Assembly: GCF_003173615.1 (NCBI RefSeq)
Contig: NZ_QGNA01000001.1
Span: forward strand, 930,001-994,000
Length of the DNA stretch: 64,000 nucleotides
Source of the DNA: Falsiroseomonas bella
GTDB lineage: Bacteria > Pseudomonadota > Alphaproteobacteria > Acetobacterales > Acetobacteraceae
Direction of reading: 5' to 3'
Under the pieces are notes generated by a model, which was given only the letters and a program-made list of their open reading frames with translations, ran no database searches and was not told where the DNA came from. Positions 44,290 to 53,770 of this stretch are shown here, in pieces (within the stretch, counting starts at the first letter, position 1; every line of letters begins with the position of its first letter). The translations under genes and the position numbers were made by a program.

Positions 44290-47200
44290 ATGACAGACGC
44301 AGCCACCGCCACCCCGCCCGGCCGGGGCGAGGACGGCGTCCGGCCCGGGGTGCTGGCCGCCGCCGAGGCCGCGCTGGCCCGCACGGCCCCGGCCCTGCCC
44401 GGGGCCGCGGTCGCGCTCCTGCACCGGCTGTTTGCCGCCGTGCCCACTGCGGAACTCGCCGCGACGCCGCCCGAGGCGCTGGCCGAGGCCGCGGCGAGCC
44501 TCTTCGCCTTCGCGGCCGAGCGCCGCCCGCGGGAGGCGAAGCTGCGCGTGCTGCCGCCCGGCCCCGGCCGGGGCGCGCTGCCGGTGGTCGAGGTCGTGGT
44601 GGACGACATGCCCTTCCTGGTGGACAGCGCGCTGGCCGCGCTGGCGCTGCGCGGGCGGACGGTGCGCCAGCTGCTGCACCCGATCGTCCCGGTGCGCCGC
44701 GACGCCGAGGGCAGGCTGCTCGAGATCGCCGAGGGCGCGCCGGGCCGCGAAAGCATGATGCGCATCGCGCTGGCCCCGGCCGCGGCGGTGACGCTCGGCG
44801 CCGGCGCGCCGACGCCGGCGGTGGACGAGCTCGGCGCGCTGCAGGATGCGCTGGCCCGCGCCATGGCGGATGTGCGGATCGCCGTGACGGATTTTCGCGC
44901 CCTGCGCGCCCGCCTGGAGGAGGCCGAGTCGGAGGTCGAGGGCGGCGAGAACGCGGAGTTCCTGCGCTGGCTGGGTGACGACAACTTCGTCCTGCTCGGC
45001 CATCGCCGGCTGGTGCTGCATTCCGACGGCACGGCGACGGTGGCGGAGGAGGAGAATCTCGGCCTGCTGCGCGATGGCCGCCTGCCGGTGTTCGACGCGC
45101 TGCGCGGGCTGCCCGCGCTGCCGGCGGCGGTGCGCGACAACCTGCTGCGCATGGGCGCGGTGACGGTCGCCAAGGCCAACATGCGCTCCACCGTGCATCG
45201 GCCGCAGCACGCCGATGTGGTCATCACGCGCATCTGCGACGAGGCGGGGCGCATCACCGGCGGGCGGCTGTTCCTCGGCCTCTTCGCCGCCGCGGCCTAC
45301 AACCGCAACCCGCGCTCCATCCCGCTGCTGCGGGAGAAGGTGCTGCGCATCCTTGCGCAGGCCGGCGTGGATCCGGAGACGCATGACGGCCGCGCGCTGC
45401 GCAACATCCTCGACACCTGGCCGCGCGACGAGCTGTTCCAGGCGCCCGAAGGGGCGATCCTGCAGGGGTGCCTGCGCGCGCTCGATCTCTCGATCCGGCC
45501 GCGCGCCGCGCTGGTGCTGCGCCGCGATCCCTTCGAGCGATTCGTCTCCGCCATCGCCTGGCTGCCGCGCGACACCTTCGACACCGCGATGCGCGAGCGC
45601 GCGGGCGGGCTGATCGCGCGCGCCTTCGGCGGCCGGCTCTCCGCCTTCTACACCTTGCTCGGCGATGCGCCGCTGGCGCGCGTGCACTACGTGATCGGGA
45701 CCACGCCCGGCGCGCTGCCCGCGGTGGACGATGCCGCGCTCGAAGCGGCGCTGGCGCAGGCCGCGCGCGGCTTCCGCGACCGGCTGGAGGAGGCGCTGAC
45801 CGCCCAGCGCGGCGAGGCCGAGGCCGCCGAGGTGATGGCGCGCTGGCGCGAGGCCTTCCCGCCCGCCTACCGCCAGACCGAGACCGTCGCGCAGGGCATC
45901 GCCGACATCCAGCTCGCGGAATACGCCGGCGTGACCGGCAGGCCGCGCGCCGTCCTGTCGCGCCCGCCCGGCGCCGGGCCGCGCGCGCTCTCGCTCCGCC
46001 TCGCCAGCCCGAACGACCCGCTCGCGCTGGCCGATGCGCTGCCGCTCTTCGAGAGCCTGGACCTGCGCGCCATCGAGGAGGTGCCGCACCGGCTGACACC
46101 CGCCATGGGCCGCCAGGTCGTGCTGCATCTCTACCGGCTGGAGGCGCGCGCCGACTTCCCGGAGGAGCGGCTCGGCATCCTGGCCGGCGCGCTGCACGCG
46201 CTGCTCGACGGCACCGTCGAGGCCGACGGGTTCAACCGCCTCGTGCTCCGCGCGGACATCGAATGGAAGGATTGCTGGCTGCTGCGGGCGATGTATCGCT
46301 GGCTGAAGCAGGTCGGCTTCCCCTTCGCGCAGGAAAGCGTGGAGGCCGCGCTGGCCGCCAACCCGGACGCCGCGCGCATCCTGGTGGAGCTGTTCCACAA
46401 GCGCTTCAGCCCCGACGAGACGGACCGCGACGAGACGAGGCTCGACGCCGCCTGGCGCACCCTGCTCGACGGCGTGGCGAACCCCGACGCGGACCGCATC
46501 CTGTCGCGCCTGCGCACCGTGCTGGACGCGATGCTGCGCACCAACTGGTACCAGGCGAAGGACTACCTCTCCTTCAAGCTGGACAGTGCGCGTGCCGGCG
46601 ACATGCCGGCGCCGCGGCCCTGGCGCGAGATCTTCGTCCACTCGCCGCGCATGGAGGGGGTGCATCTGCGCGCGGGCGCGGTGGCGCGCGGCGGCATCCG
46701 CTGGTCCGACCGGCGCGAGGATTTCCGGACCGAGATCCTCGGCCTGATGAAGGCCCAGCGGCTGAAGAACGTCGTCATCGTGCCGACCGGCGCGAAAGGC
46801 GGCTTCATCCTGAAGCACCCGCCGCCCGCGACGGACCGCGAGGCCTTCATGGCGGAGGGCGTCGCGGCCTATCGCACGCTGGTGCGCGGCATGCTGGACC
46901 TGACGGACAACATCACCGCGGAGGGCATCGCGACGCGCGAGAACGTCGTGCGGCGCGACGGCGACGATCCCTACATCGTCGCGGCCGCGGACAAGGGCAC
47001 GGCCACCTTCTCCGACATCGCGAACGACCTCTCCGCCGAATACGGCTTCTGGCTCGGCGATGCCTTCGCGAGCGGTGGTTCGGCAGGATACGACCACAAG
47101 GGCATGGGCATCACGGCGCGCGGCGCGTGGGTGATGGTGGACCGCCACTTCCAGGAGACCTTCGGCCGTTCCGTGCAGGACGCGCCCTTCACCTGCGCGG

Positions 47201-48987
47201 GCGTCGGCGACATGTCGGGCGACGTGTTCGGCAACGGGCTGCTGGTCTCGCGCGAGACGAAGCTCGTCGCCGCCTTCGACCACCGCCACATCTTCCTCGA
47301 TCCCGATCCGGACCTCGAGTCTTCCTACCGCGAGCGGGAGCGGCTGTTCCGGCTGCCGCGCTCCTCCTGGGCCGACTACGATGCGCGGCTGCTCTCGCCC
47401 GGCGGCGCGATCCTGCCGCGCAACGCGAAGACGCTGCCGCTGAGCGAGCAGGCGCGCGCGCTGCTCGGCATCGCAGCGGAACGCGCCGAGCCCGCGGAGA
47501 TCATGCGCGCGATCCTGACGCTGCCGGTGGACCTGCTCTATTTCGGCGGCATCGGCACCTATGTGAAGGCGAGCACCGAGACGCAGGCCGAGGCCGGCGA
47601 CCGCGCCAATGATGCGATCCGCGTGGATGGCGCGGCGCTGCGCGCGCGCGTGCTGGGGGAGGGCGCCAATCTCGGCATCACCCAGGCCGGGCGGATCGAG
47701 GCGGCGCGGCATGGCGTGCGGCTCAACACCGATGCGCTCGACAATTCGGCGGGCGTGTCCACCTCCGACCACGAGGTCAACATCAAGATCCTGCTGGCGG
47801 AAGCCGAGCGCGACGGCACCTTGACGCGGCGGCAGCGCGACGAGCTGCTCTCCGACATGACGGAGGAGGTCGCGGCGCTGGTGCTGGCCGACAACACGGC
47901 ACAGTCGCTGGCAGTCAGCCTGGAGGCGATGCGCGCGCCGGAGGAGCTCGCCACGCATGGCACGCTGATGCAGCGGCTGGAAGCGCAGGGCGTGCTGGAC
48001 CGCGCCGTCGCCGGCCTGCCGGACGCCGCCGCGCTGCGCATGCGCGCCGCGGCGAATGAGGGCCTGACGCGGCCCGAGATCGCGGCGCTGCTGCCTTTCG
48101 CGAAGCTCTGGCTGACCGAGGCGATCGAGGACAGCGCGCTGCCGGACGACCCGGCGCTGGCGCCGCTGCTCGTCGCCTATTTCCCGAGCGCGCTGCGCGA
48201 GCGCTTCGCCGCCTACATCCCGCGCCATCGGCTGCGGCGGGAACTGGTGGCGATGATGCTGGCGAACATGGTGGCGAACCGCCTCGGCGCGGCCGGGCTG
48301 TCGCGCCTGGTCGGCGCGGCGGGCGATGCCGTCGCGGTCGCGCGCGCCGCCTGGCTCGCCGATGCGCTGTTCGGTCTGGAGCAGGCGGCGGCGGAAGCCG
48401 ATGCCGCGCCGGCGCCGGCCGGGACGCGGCTCGATGTGCTGCTCGGGCTGCGGCGGCTGCAGGAAGCGGCGGCGCGTGAACTGATGGGCGGCGAGGGGCC
48501 GCTCGATGCCGCGCGCGACGCGCTCGCCCCCGGCATCGCCGCGCTGGTCGCGGCGGCGGAGGCCGAGCCCGGGCCGGAGGCCGGCGTGCTGGCCGAGGCC
48601 GGAATCCCGCCGCGCGCCGCGGCGCTTGCGGTGGCGCCGCGGCTTGCCGCCGCGCCGGCGATCGTGCGGCTGGCGCAGCAGGCCGGCGTCGCGCCGGATC
48701 TCGCGGCACAGGCCTGGGCCACGGTGGGGGAGACTTTCGCGCTCGACGCGCTGCGCCTCGCGGCTGAGGGCGCGCGCGCCACGGGCCCCTTCGCCGCCCG
48801 CGCCAAGGCCGAGGCGCTCGAGGATCTCGTCGGCCTGCAGGCGCGGCTGGCGCAGGCGAGCCTCAGCGGCATGGCGCCGGACGGGCCGGAAGCGCGGGAG
48901 GCGGCGAGCCTGGCACGCGATGCGGCGGCGGCCGGCGACCTCGTCGCCATCGGCGTCGCGGCGCGGGCGCTGGGCGGGCTAGGATAG
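44290..48987 (+). CDS. NAD-specific glutamate dehydrogenase, 180-kDa class
   Basis: A 1565-residue enzyme of the L_180/GdhB class that deaminates glutamate to 2-oxoglutarate using NAD. The large N-terminal ACT-like/regulatory half is followed by the catalytic dehydrogenase domain with PTGAKGGFILKHPP (catalytic Lys), AADKGTATFSDIANDLS, GSAGYDHKGMGITARGAW, and CAGVGDMSGDVFGNGLL. The ATG at 44290 has CCAGGAGG about 7 nt upstream and is preferred over a start 19 codons earlier. Single-gene transcription unit; a palindromic repeat cluster follows its stop. Confidence 0.96.
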   Translation: MTDAATATPPGRGEDGVRPGVLAAAEAALARTAPALPGAAVALLHRLFAAVPTAELAATPPEALAEAAASLFAFAAERRPREAKLRVLPPGPGRGALPVVEVVVDDMPFLVDSALAALALRGRTVRQLLHPIVPVRRDAEGRLLEIAEGAPGRESMMRIALAPAAAVTLGAGAPTPAVDELGALQDALARAMADVRIAVTDFRALRARLEEAESEVEGGENAEFLRWLGDDNFVLLGHRRLVLHSDGTATVAEEENLGLLRDGRLPVFDALRGLPALPAAVRDNLLRMGAVTVAKANMRSTVHRPQHADVVITRICDEAGRITGGRLFLGLFAAAAYNRNPRSIPLLREKVLRILAQAGVDPETHDGRALRNILDTWPRDELFQAPEGAILQGCLRALDLSIRPRAALVLRRDPFERFVSAIAWLPRDTFDTAMRERAGGLIARAFGGRLSAFYTLLGDAPLARVHYVIGTTPGALPAVDDAALEAALAQAARGFRDRLEEALTAQRGEAEAAEVMARWREAFPPAYRQTETVAQGIADIQLAEYAGVTGRPRAVLSRPPGAGPRALSLRLASPNDPLALADALPLFESLDLRAIEEVPHRLTPAMGRQVVLHLYRLEARADFPEERLGILAGALHALLDGTVEADGFNRLVLRADIEWKDCWLLRAMYRWLKQVGFPFAQESVEAALAANPDAARILVELFHKRFSPDETDRDETRLDAAWRTLLDGVANPDADRILSRLRTVLDAMLRTNWYQAKDYLSFKLDSARAGDMPAPRPWREIFVHSPRMEGVHLRAGAVARGGIRWSDRREDFRTEILGLMKAQRLKNVVIVPTGAKGGFILKHPPPATDREAFMAEGVAAYRTLVRGMLDLTDNITAEGIATRENVVRRDGDDPYIVAAADKGTATFSDIANDLSAEYGFWLGDAFASGGSAGYDHKGMGITARGAWVMVDRHFQETFGRSVQDAPFTCAGVGDMSGDVFGNGLLVSRETKLVAAFDHRHIFLDPDPDLESSYRERERLFRLPRSSWADYDARLLSPGGAILPRNAKTLPLSEQARALLGIAAERAEPAEIMRAILTLPVDLLYFGGIGTYVKASTETQAEAGDRANDAIRVDGAALRARVLGEGANLGITQAGRIEAARHGVRLNTDALDNSAGVSTSDHEVNIKILLAEAERDGTLTRRQRDELLSDMTEEVAALVLADNTAQSLAVSLEAMRAPEELATHGTLMQRLEAQGVLDRAVAGLPDAAALRMRAAANEGLTRPEIAALLPFAKLWLTEAIEDSALPDDPALAPLLVAYFPSALRERFAAYIPRHRLRRELVAMMLANMVANRLGAAGLSRLVGAAGDAVAVARAAWLADALFGLEQAAAEADAAPAPAGTRLDVLLGLRRLQEAAARELMGGEGPLDAARDALAPGIAALVAAAEAEPGPEAGVLAEAGIPPRAAALAVAPRLAAAPAIVRLAQQAGVAPDLAAQAWATVGETFALDALRLAAEGARATGPFAARAKAEALEDLVGLQARLAQASLSGMAPDGPEAREAASLARDAAAAGDLVAIGVAARALGGLG

Positions 48988-49072
48988 CGCCCACCCCGAC
49001 CCTCCCCCGCACCGCGGGGGGAGGAGACGCCCGAACCCTCCCCCGCATTGCGGGGGAGGGTCGGGCGGGGGC
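48988..49072. repeat. two tandem copies of the GC-rich palindromic intergenic repeat
   Basis: Copy 2 (48990-49030) holds CCACCCCGACCCTCCCCCGC and an imperfect inverse; copy 3 (49030-49072) holds CCCTCCCCCGCA with TTGCGGGGGAGGG, then TCGGGCGGGGGCC. Both share the core seen at 6527-6570. Located directly behind the GDH stop codon, they could form strong hairpins and act as a terminator. Confidence 0.75.
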
Positions 49073-49102
49073 CGCGCAACAGCCGGGAAGCAGCGGCACG
49101 AC

Positions 49103-50344
49103 ATGAATCGCAAGGCCATTGCGTGGGCGTTCTACGACTGGGCCAACAGCGCCTTCCCGACGGTGGTCTCCACCTTCGTGATCGCCGCCTACTTTGCACA
49201 GGGGATCGCGACCGATCCGGCGACGGGGCAGGCGCAATGGGGCTGGATGCAGGCGGCGGCCGGGCTCTGCATCGCGCTGCTCTCGCCCGTGCTGGGCGCC
49301 ATCGCGGATGCCGGCGGGCGGCGGCGCGCCATGCTGGCCGCTTTCACCGCGATCACCGCCATCGCCACCGCGGCGATCTGGTTCGCGAAACCCGATCCGT
49401 CCTACGCGCTCTATGCGCTGCTCTGCGTTGGCATCGCGACGATCGGCTTCGAGGTCGGGACGGTCTTCTACAATTCCATGCTGCCGCAGGTCGCGCCGCG
49501 CGATCGCATCGGGCGCGTCTCCGGCCTCGCCTGGGGGCTCGGCTATGCGGGCGGGCTGGCCTGCCTGGGGCTTTGCCTGGTGCTGCTCGTGCGCCCCGAT
49601 CCCGCGCTGTTCGGGCTGGATCGCGGGCAGGCGGAACATGTGCGCGCGACGGCGCTGCTCGTCGCCGCCTGGCTGGCACTGTTCTCCTGGCCGGCGCTGG
49701 TCGCGCTGGCCGATCCGCCGGGGCGGAAGCCGGGCTGGGGAGAGGCGGCGGCGCAGGGGCTGGCCGAGATTCGCGCCGTGCTGCGCAGCCTGCCGCAGCA
49801 GCGCGACCTGCTGCGCTTCCTGGCGGCGCGGCTGTTCTACACGGATGGGCTCAACACGCTCTTCGCCTTCGGCGCGATCTACGCGGCCGGCGTCTTCGGC
49901 ATGGGCTTCGAGGAGATCCTGCTCTTCGGCATCGCGATGAACGTGGCGGCCGGCGCGGGCGCGGCCGGCTTCGCGCTGGTCGAGGACCGCGTCGGATCGC
50001 GCCGGATGGTGCTGCTCTCGCTCTGCGCGATCATCGTGCTGGGCGCCGGGCTGCTGCTGGCGACGAGCACCACGATGTTCTGGGCGCTGGCGCTGACGGT
50101 CGGGCTGTTCTTCGGCCCGGCCCAGGCGGCCAGCCGCGCCTTCATGGCGCGCATCGCGCCGGAGGGCGAGACATCGGCCTGGTTCGGCCTCTTTGCCCTG
50201 TCGGGCCGGGTCACCGGCTTCCTCGGGCCGGCGGCGCTGGCCGTGGTGACGGCGATCAGCGACAGCCAGCGGCTCGGCATGGCGACGGTGCTGGTCTTCC
50301 TCGGCCTGGGGGCCGCGATCCTCGCAACCGTGAAGGGACGCTGA
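49103..50344 (+). CDS. UMF1/Atg22-like MFS transporter
   Basis: A 413-residue membrane protein with about twelve helices that opens with the family hallmark AWAFYDWANSAFPTVVSTFV and has GTVFYNSMLPQVAPRDRIGR and GLAWGLGYAGGL. UMF1 proteins are MFS relatives of yeast vacuolar Atg22, thought to be amino-acid effluxers; the bacterial substrate is unknown. It is preceded by the palindromic repeat cluster and followed at 62 bp by an alpha/beta-hydrolase gene on the same strand. Confidence 0.9.
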   Translation: MNRKAIAWAFYDWANSAFPTVVSTFVIAAYFAQGIATDPATGQAQWGWMQAAAGLCIALLSPVLGAIADAGGRRRAMLAAFTAITAIATAAIWFAKPDPSYALYALLCVGIATIGFEVGTVFYNSMLPQVAPRDRIGRVSGLAWGLGYAGGLACLGLCLVLLVRPDPALFGLDRGQAEHVRATALLVAAWLALFSWPALVALADPPGRKPGWGEAAAQGLAEIRAVLRSLPQQRDLLRFLAARLFYTDGLNTLFAFGAIYAAGVFGMGFEEILLFGIAMNVAAGAGAAGFALVEDRVGSRRMVLLSLCAIIVLGAGLLLATSTTMFWALALTVGLFFGPAQAASRAFMARIAPEGETSAWFGLFALSGRVTGFLGPAALAVVTAISDSQRLGMATVLVFLGLGAAILATVKGR

Positions 50345-50405
50345 CGCGGCGACGGAACCGCGGCCGGCCCGGTGCCGTTGGCCCGGCATTCCCCGGAGCG
50401 CATGC

Positions 50406-51413
50406 ATGCACCACCAGGCCCGTTCGTCGCCCGATCCGTGGCTTGCCCTTGGGCTCGGCTCGGCGGCGCTGCTCGGCGCGCTCGCGCTGAAAGCGAATGC
50501 CGATGCGGGGCGCGCGGAGCGCGCGAACCCGCCGCGCGGGCGCTTCGTCACGGCCGCCGGCGCGCGGCTGCACTGCCTGGACCGCGGCGCGGGCGGCGCG
50601 CCGCCGGTCGTGCTGCTGCACGGCAATGCCGTGGATGCAGAGGATTGGGTCGCGAGCGGGGTGTTCCGGCTGCTGGCGCGGCGCCACCGCGTGGTCGCCT
50701 TCGACCGTCCGGGCTTCGGCCACAGCGACAGGCCGCGCGACCGCGTGTGGAACGCGGCGGCACAGGCCGGGGCGGTGGCGGAGGCGCTGGACCGGCTCGG
50801 CCTGGCGCGCCCGATCCTGGTCGCGCAATCCTGGGGCACGCTCGTCGCCGCGGCGCTGGCGCTGGATCGGCCGGACCTGGTCGGCGGGCTCGTGCTCGTG
50901 TCGGGCTACCACTATCCGACGGCGCGCGCGGATGTCGCGCTCTTCTCGCCACCCGCGCTGCCGGTGCTCGGTGACGTGCTGCGCTACACGGTCGGACCCC
51001 TGGTCGGCCGCGCCATCGCGCCGGGGATGGTGCGGCGGATGTTCGCGCCGCTGCCGGTCCCGGCGCGCTTCGACGCCGCGGTGCCGCGATCCATGATGCT
51101 GCGCCCCTCCCAGCTCCGCGCCGCGGCGGAGGATGCGGCGACGATGATCCCCGATGCGCGGGCGGCGAGCGCGCGCTACGCGGAACTCTCGCGCATCCCG
51201 GTGGCCATCCTCGCGGGGCAGGAGGACGGGATCGTGGAGCCGGAGCGCCACGCCCGGCGCCTGCACGAGGACATCCCCGGCAGCACGCTGCGCATCATCT
51301 CCGGCATCGGCCACATGATGCATCACGCGGCCCCGGAGCTGGTGGCGGAGGCGGTGGAGGAAGTGGGCGGCACCGCCGCCGCTCCCGTGGGTGCGGCGGC
51401 GGTGCCGGCCTGA
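50406..51413 (+). CDS. alpha/beta-hydrolase with N-terminal membrane segment
   Basis: A 335-residue protein. A short hydrophobic N-terminal segment (LALGLGSAALLGALALKANA) probably anchors it. The hydrolase domain has HGNAVDAEDW (oxyanion hole), AQSWGTLVAAALAL (nucleophile Ser) and SGIGHMMHHAAPEL (His); an Asp/Glu in ILAGQEDGIVEPE completes the triad. It resembles haloalkane-dehalogenase/epoxide-hydrolase-like enzymes, with unknown substrate. The last residues are an Ala/Gly/Pro-rich tail. Confidence 0.88.
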   Translation: MHHQARSSPDPWLALGLGSAALLGALALKANADAGRAERANPPRGRFVTAAGARLHCLDRGAGGAPPVVLLHGNAVDAEDWVASGVFRLLARRHRVVAFDRPGFGHSDRPRDRVWNAAAQAGAVAEALDRLGLARPILVAQSWGTLVAAALALDRPDLVGGLVLVSGYHYPTARADVALFSPPALPVLGDVLRYTVGPLVGRAIAPGMVRRMFAPLPVPARFDAAVPRSMMLRPSQLRAAAEDAATMIPDARAASARYAELSRIPVAILAGQEDGIVEPERHARRLHEDIPGSTLRIISGIGHMMHHAAPELVAEAVEEVGGTAAAPVGAAAVPA

Positions 51414-51424
51414 TCAGAGCCTGA

Positions 51425-53515
51425 TCAGAGCAGGAAGGCGGATTCCGCCGGCAGGCTCAGCCCGGTCAGCAGCACCACAAGGTCGGCCTCCGCATCGGCA
51501 TCGCCGCTGTCCACCTCGACCCGCAGCACGCGCAGCACCAGGTCCCGTTCCAGGCGCAGCTCGGCAATGCCCTCGCCCCCGGTGAAATCCGTGGTGCCGA
51601 TGAAGTCGAGGCCGCCGAAGGCCGTCAGGTCGATCCGGTCCTCGCCGCGCACGAAGCCGAGGATCGTGTCGGGCGTCAGCGGCGCGCTGTCGCCGGGGCC
51701 GAAGACGAACACGTCGTTGCCCGCGCCGCCGCGCATCAGGTCCACGCCCGCGCCGCCGTCCAGCGTGTCGTCGCCGTCGTCACCGAGCAGCACGTCGATG
51801 CCGGCGCCGCCGCGCAGCAGGTCGCCCTCGGTGCCGCCGCGCAGCACGTCGGCGCCGTCGCCGCCCTCGATCGTGTCGGCGCCGGCGTCGCCCAGCAGGA
51901 TGTCGATGCCCTGTTCGCCCTGCAGCAGGTCGCCCCCCTCGTCGCCGCGCAGCAGGTCGGTGTCGGCCCCGCCCTGCAGGCTGTCCGCGCCCGCGCCGCC
52001 GAGCAGCGTGTCGAAGCCGGCGCCGCCCTGCAGCAGGTCGTCGCCACCGCCCGCAAAGAGCAGGTCGCTGCCGGCGCCGCCGTCGAGCGTGTCGGCGCCG
52101 TCCTCCTCGATCAGCTTGTCGTCGCCATCCTCGCCGAGCAGGCGGTCATTGCCGGCGTGGCCCTTCAGCAGGTCGTCGCCGGCGCCGCCTTCCAGCAGGT
52201 CGTCGCCGCCGCGGCCGAGCATGGTGTCGTCGCCCGCGCCGCCTTCCAGCGCGTTGGCGCGCGCGGTGCCGAAGAGCTGCAGCGCCGGCGGGTCCACCAC
52301 CTGGAAGCGCGCGGCAAGGATGCGGTAGTCGGAGCCGTTGAAGGTGTCCTCGAAGGCGACGACCAGCGTGTCGTCGCCGGTGACCGCCATCTCGGGGCGC
52401 GTCTGCTGGCCCTGGGTGGTGGCATCGAGGCGGATCACGCCGCCGTCGAGCGTGCCGTCCGCGTTCAGGCGCTGTGCGAGGATGTTCGGGTCGAAGCCGC
52501 CCGTCGCGAAGCCGGAGATCGCGACCAGCACGTCGCCATCCGGCAGCACCGTGAGCTCCGTGGTGCCGAAGCTGTTGGCGGCGAAGGTGACGTCGCGCGC
52601 ATCGCCCTGCTGCGCGCCGGTCGCGTCGAGGAAGTAGACCCGCACGACCGAGACGCCGGGATTGATCGACAGGGTGTGCGCCACGACGAGCCCGCCATCG
52701 GGGCGCGCGGCGAGCACCGGCAGGTAGCCGTCCGGGTTCACCGGCGAGAAGGCCGGCAGCGCCGCGACCGAGCCGTCGAGGTTGCGGAACACGATCTCGG
52801 AGACGGTGGCGAAGCCGGTGAAGCGCTGCGCGGCGACCGCCAGCACGTCCGCGTTCGGCCCCTGCAGCGCCGCCGTGCCGTCATGCACGCCGATGCCGAC
52901 GAAGGCGCCGTTGGAATTCAGGATGGTGCTGCTGTCGCCGAGCGTGCCGTCGGCCTCGATCACCTGCAGCACCAGCCGGTCGGGGCTGCCCGCGCCGTCG
53001 GTGTAGAGCAGGCCGGCGCGCCCGGCGCTCAGCGCCACGATCTGGTTGAAGTTCACGCCTTCCGAGAAGGCGCCGCCGGTGGCGACCGCGAGCTCGCCGC
53101 CCACCAGGCTGCCGGTCGCGGGGTCCATCAGGAAGGCGCCGATCCGGCTGGTGCCCGCCGTGACATCGGCGACGCCGAAGCCGCCGGCGACGAGGCCGTT
53201 GGACAGGGTGACGAGGCCATGGCCGTCGAAATTGCCGGCGAGGTTGGCGCTGACCGGCGCGGCGGGGCCGAGTGCCGCGCCATCCGCCCCGAAGCGTCGG
53301 ACCATCATGGTGACGCCGCCATCGGCATCCACCGCGTAGGGGTAGCCGGAGGGGGCGGTGCCGGCCGTCTGGGGCAGGAAGTCGTGCCACATGGCGACGA
53401 AGCCGCCGCCCGCCGTGCCGGTGATTCGCGGGGCGTATTCGGCGCCGAAGCGCGAGGTGCCGTCTTCCGGGGAGAGCAGGAGGCTCGTCTGGGCGGGGAT
53501 GGCGGTGGTCGTCAT
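51425..53515 (-). CDS. RTX (hemolysin-type calcium-binding) repeat protein, type I secreted
   Basis: A 696-residue protein. Residues 1 to about 420 lack a signal peptide and have repeated patterns (FNSNG, GGFDPNILAQRLNADGTLDG, PEMAVTGDDTLVVAFEDTF) reminiscent of beta-propeller blades in secreted Calx-beta/RTX-associated domains. Residues about 430-610 are some nineteen GGxGxDxLx-type nonapeptides forming a calcium-binding parallel beta-roll. The end (DVFVFGPGDSA, ILGFVRGEDRIDLTAF, then a hydrophobic C-terminus) is a serralysin-type secretion signal. Expected to leave the cell by a type I secretion system, none of which is in view. Start chosen as the first ATG with protein-like composition. 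Confidence 0.87.
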   Translation of the reverse strand: MTTTAIPAQTSLLLSPEDGTSRFGAEYAPRITGTAGGGFVAMWHDFLPQTAGTAPSGYPYAVDADGGVTMMVRRFGADGAALGPAAPVSANLAGNFDGHGLVTLSNGLVAGGFGVADVTAGTSRIGAFLMDPATGSLVGGELAVATGGAFSEGVNFNQIVALSAGRAGLLYTDGAGSPDRLVLQVIEADGTLGDSSTILNSNGAFVGIGVHDGTAALQGPNADVLAVAAQRFTGFATVSEIVFRNLDGSVAALPAFSPVNPDGYLPVLAARPDGGLVVAHTLSINPGVSVVRVYFLDATGAQQGDARDVTFAANSFGTTELTVLPDGDVLVAISGFATGGFDPNILAQRLNADGTLDGGVIRLDATTQGQQTRPEMAVTGDDTLVVAFEDTFNGSDYRILAARFQVVDPPALQLFGTARANALEGGAGDDTMLGRGGDDLLEGGAGDDLLKGHAGNDRLLGEDGDDKLIEEDGADTLDGGAGSDLLFAGGGDDLLQGGAGFDTLLGGAGADSLQGGADTDLLRGDEGGDLLQGEQGIDILLGDAGADTIEGGDGADVLRGGTEGDLLRGGAGIDVLLGDDGDDTLDGGAGVDLMRGGAGNDVFVFGPGDSAPLTPDTILGFVRGEDRIDLTAFGGLDFIGTTDFTGGEGIAELRLERDLVLRVLRVEVDSGDADAEADLVVLLTGLSLPAESAFLL
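51698..52245 (-). repeat. RTX nonapeptide repeat block
   Basis: About 19 imperfect 27-bp coding units of the form GGxGxDxLx (GGAGDDTML, RGGDDLLEG, GGAGADSLQ and similar). Each pair of units binds calcium in known RTX proteins. One unit, EEDGADTLD, is diverged. Confidence 0.85.
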
Positions 53516-53770
53516 GGCGAATCCCGACGGAAGCGTGATGATCCGTCTCATCTTCCAGATGAAGAAGGCACCGGCAAGCAACCGAAAGTTGTCTTCGGGT
53601 CAGGAATCGTCAGATTGCGGGCACCGGGGGGAACGGCGCACGATTTCCCCTTGCGCATTTCGTAGACAATAGGCGATCAGGCTTCGCCCTGCCTCACGCG
53701 TGCGTGATGGTGGGCCGGGAAGCCTTCCTTCCCGCGAGCGTTACCGCCACGGCGCCTCAGGGAGTTCCGC

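Noticed and set aside
44272-48228. 1318-codon open frame on the minus strand opposite the GDH gene
   Set aside because: It is a GC-bias shadow: third-position G/C leaves the opposite frame free of stops. Its product is Arg/His/Gln/Ala-rich with no domain motif.
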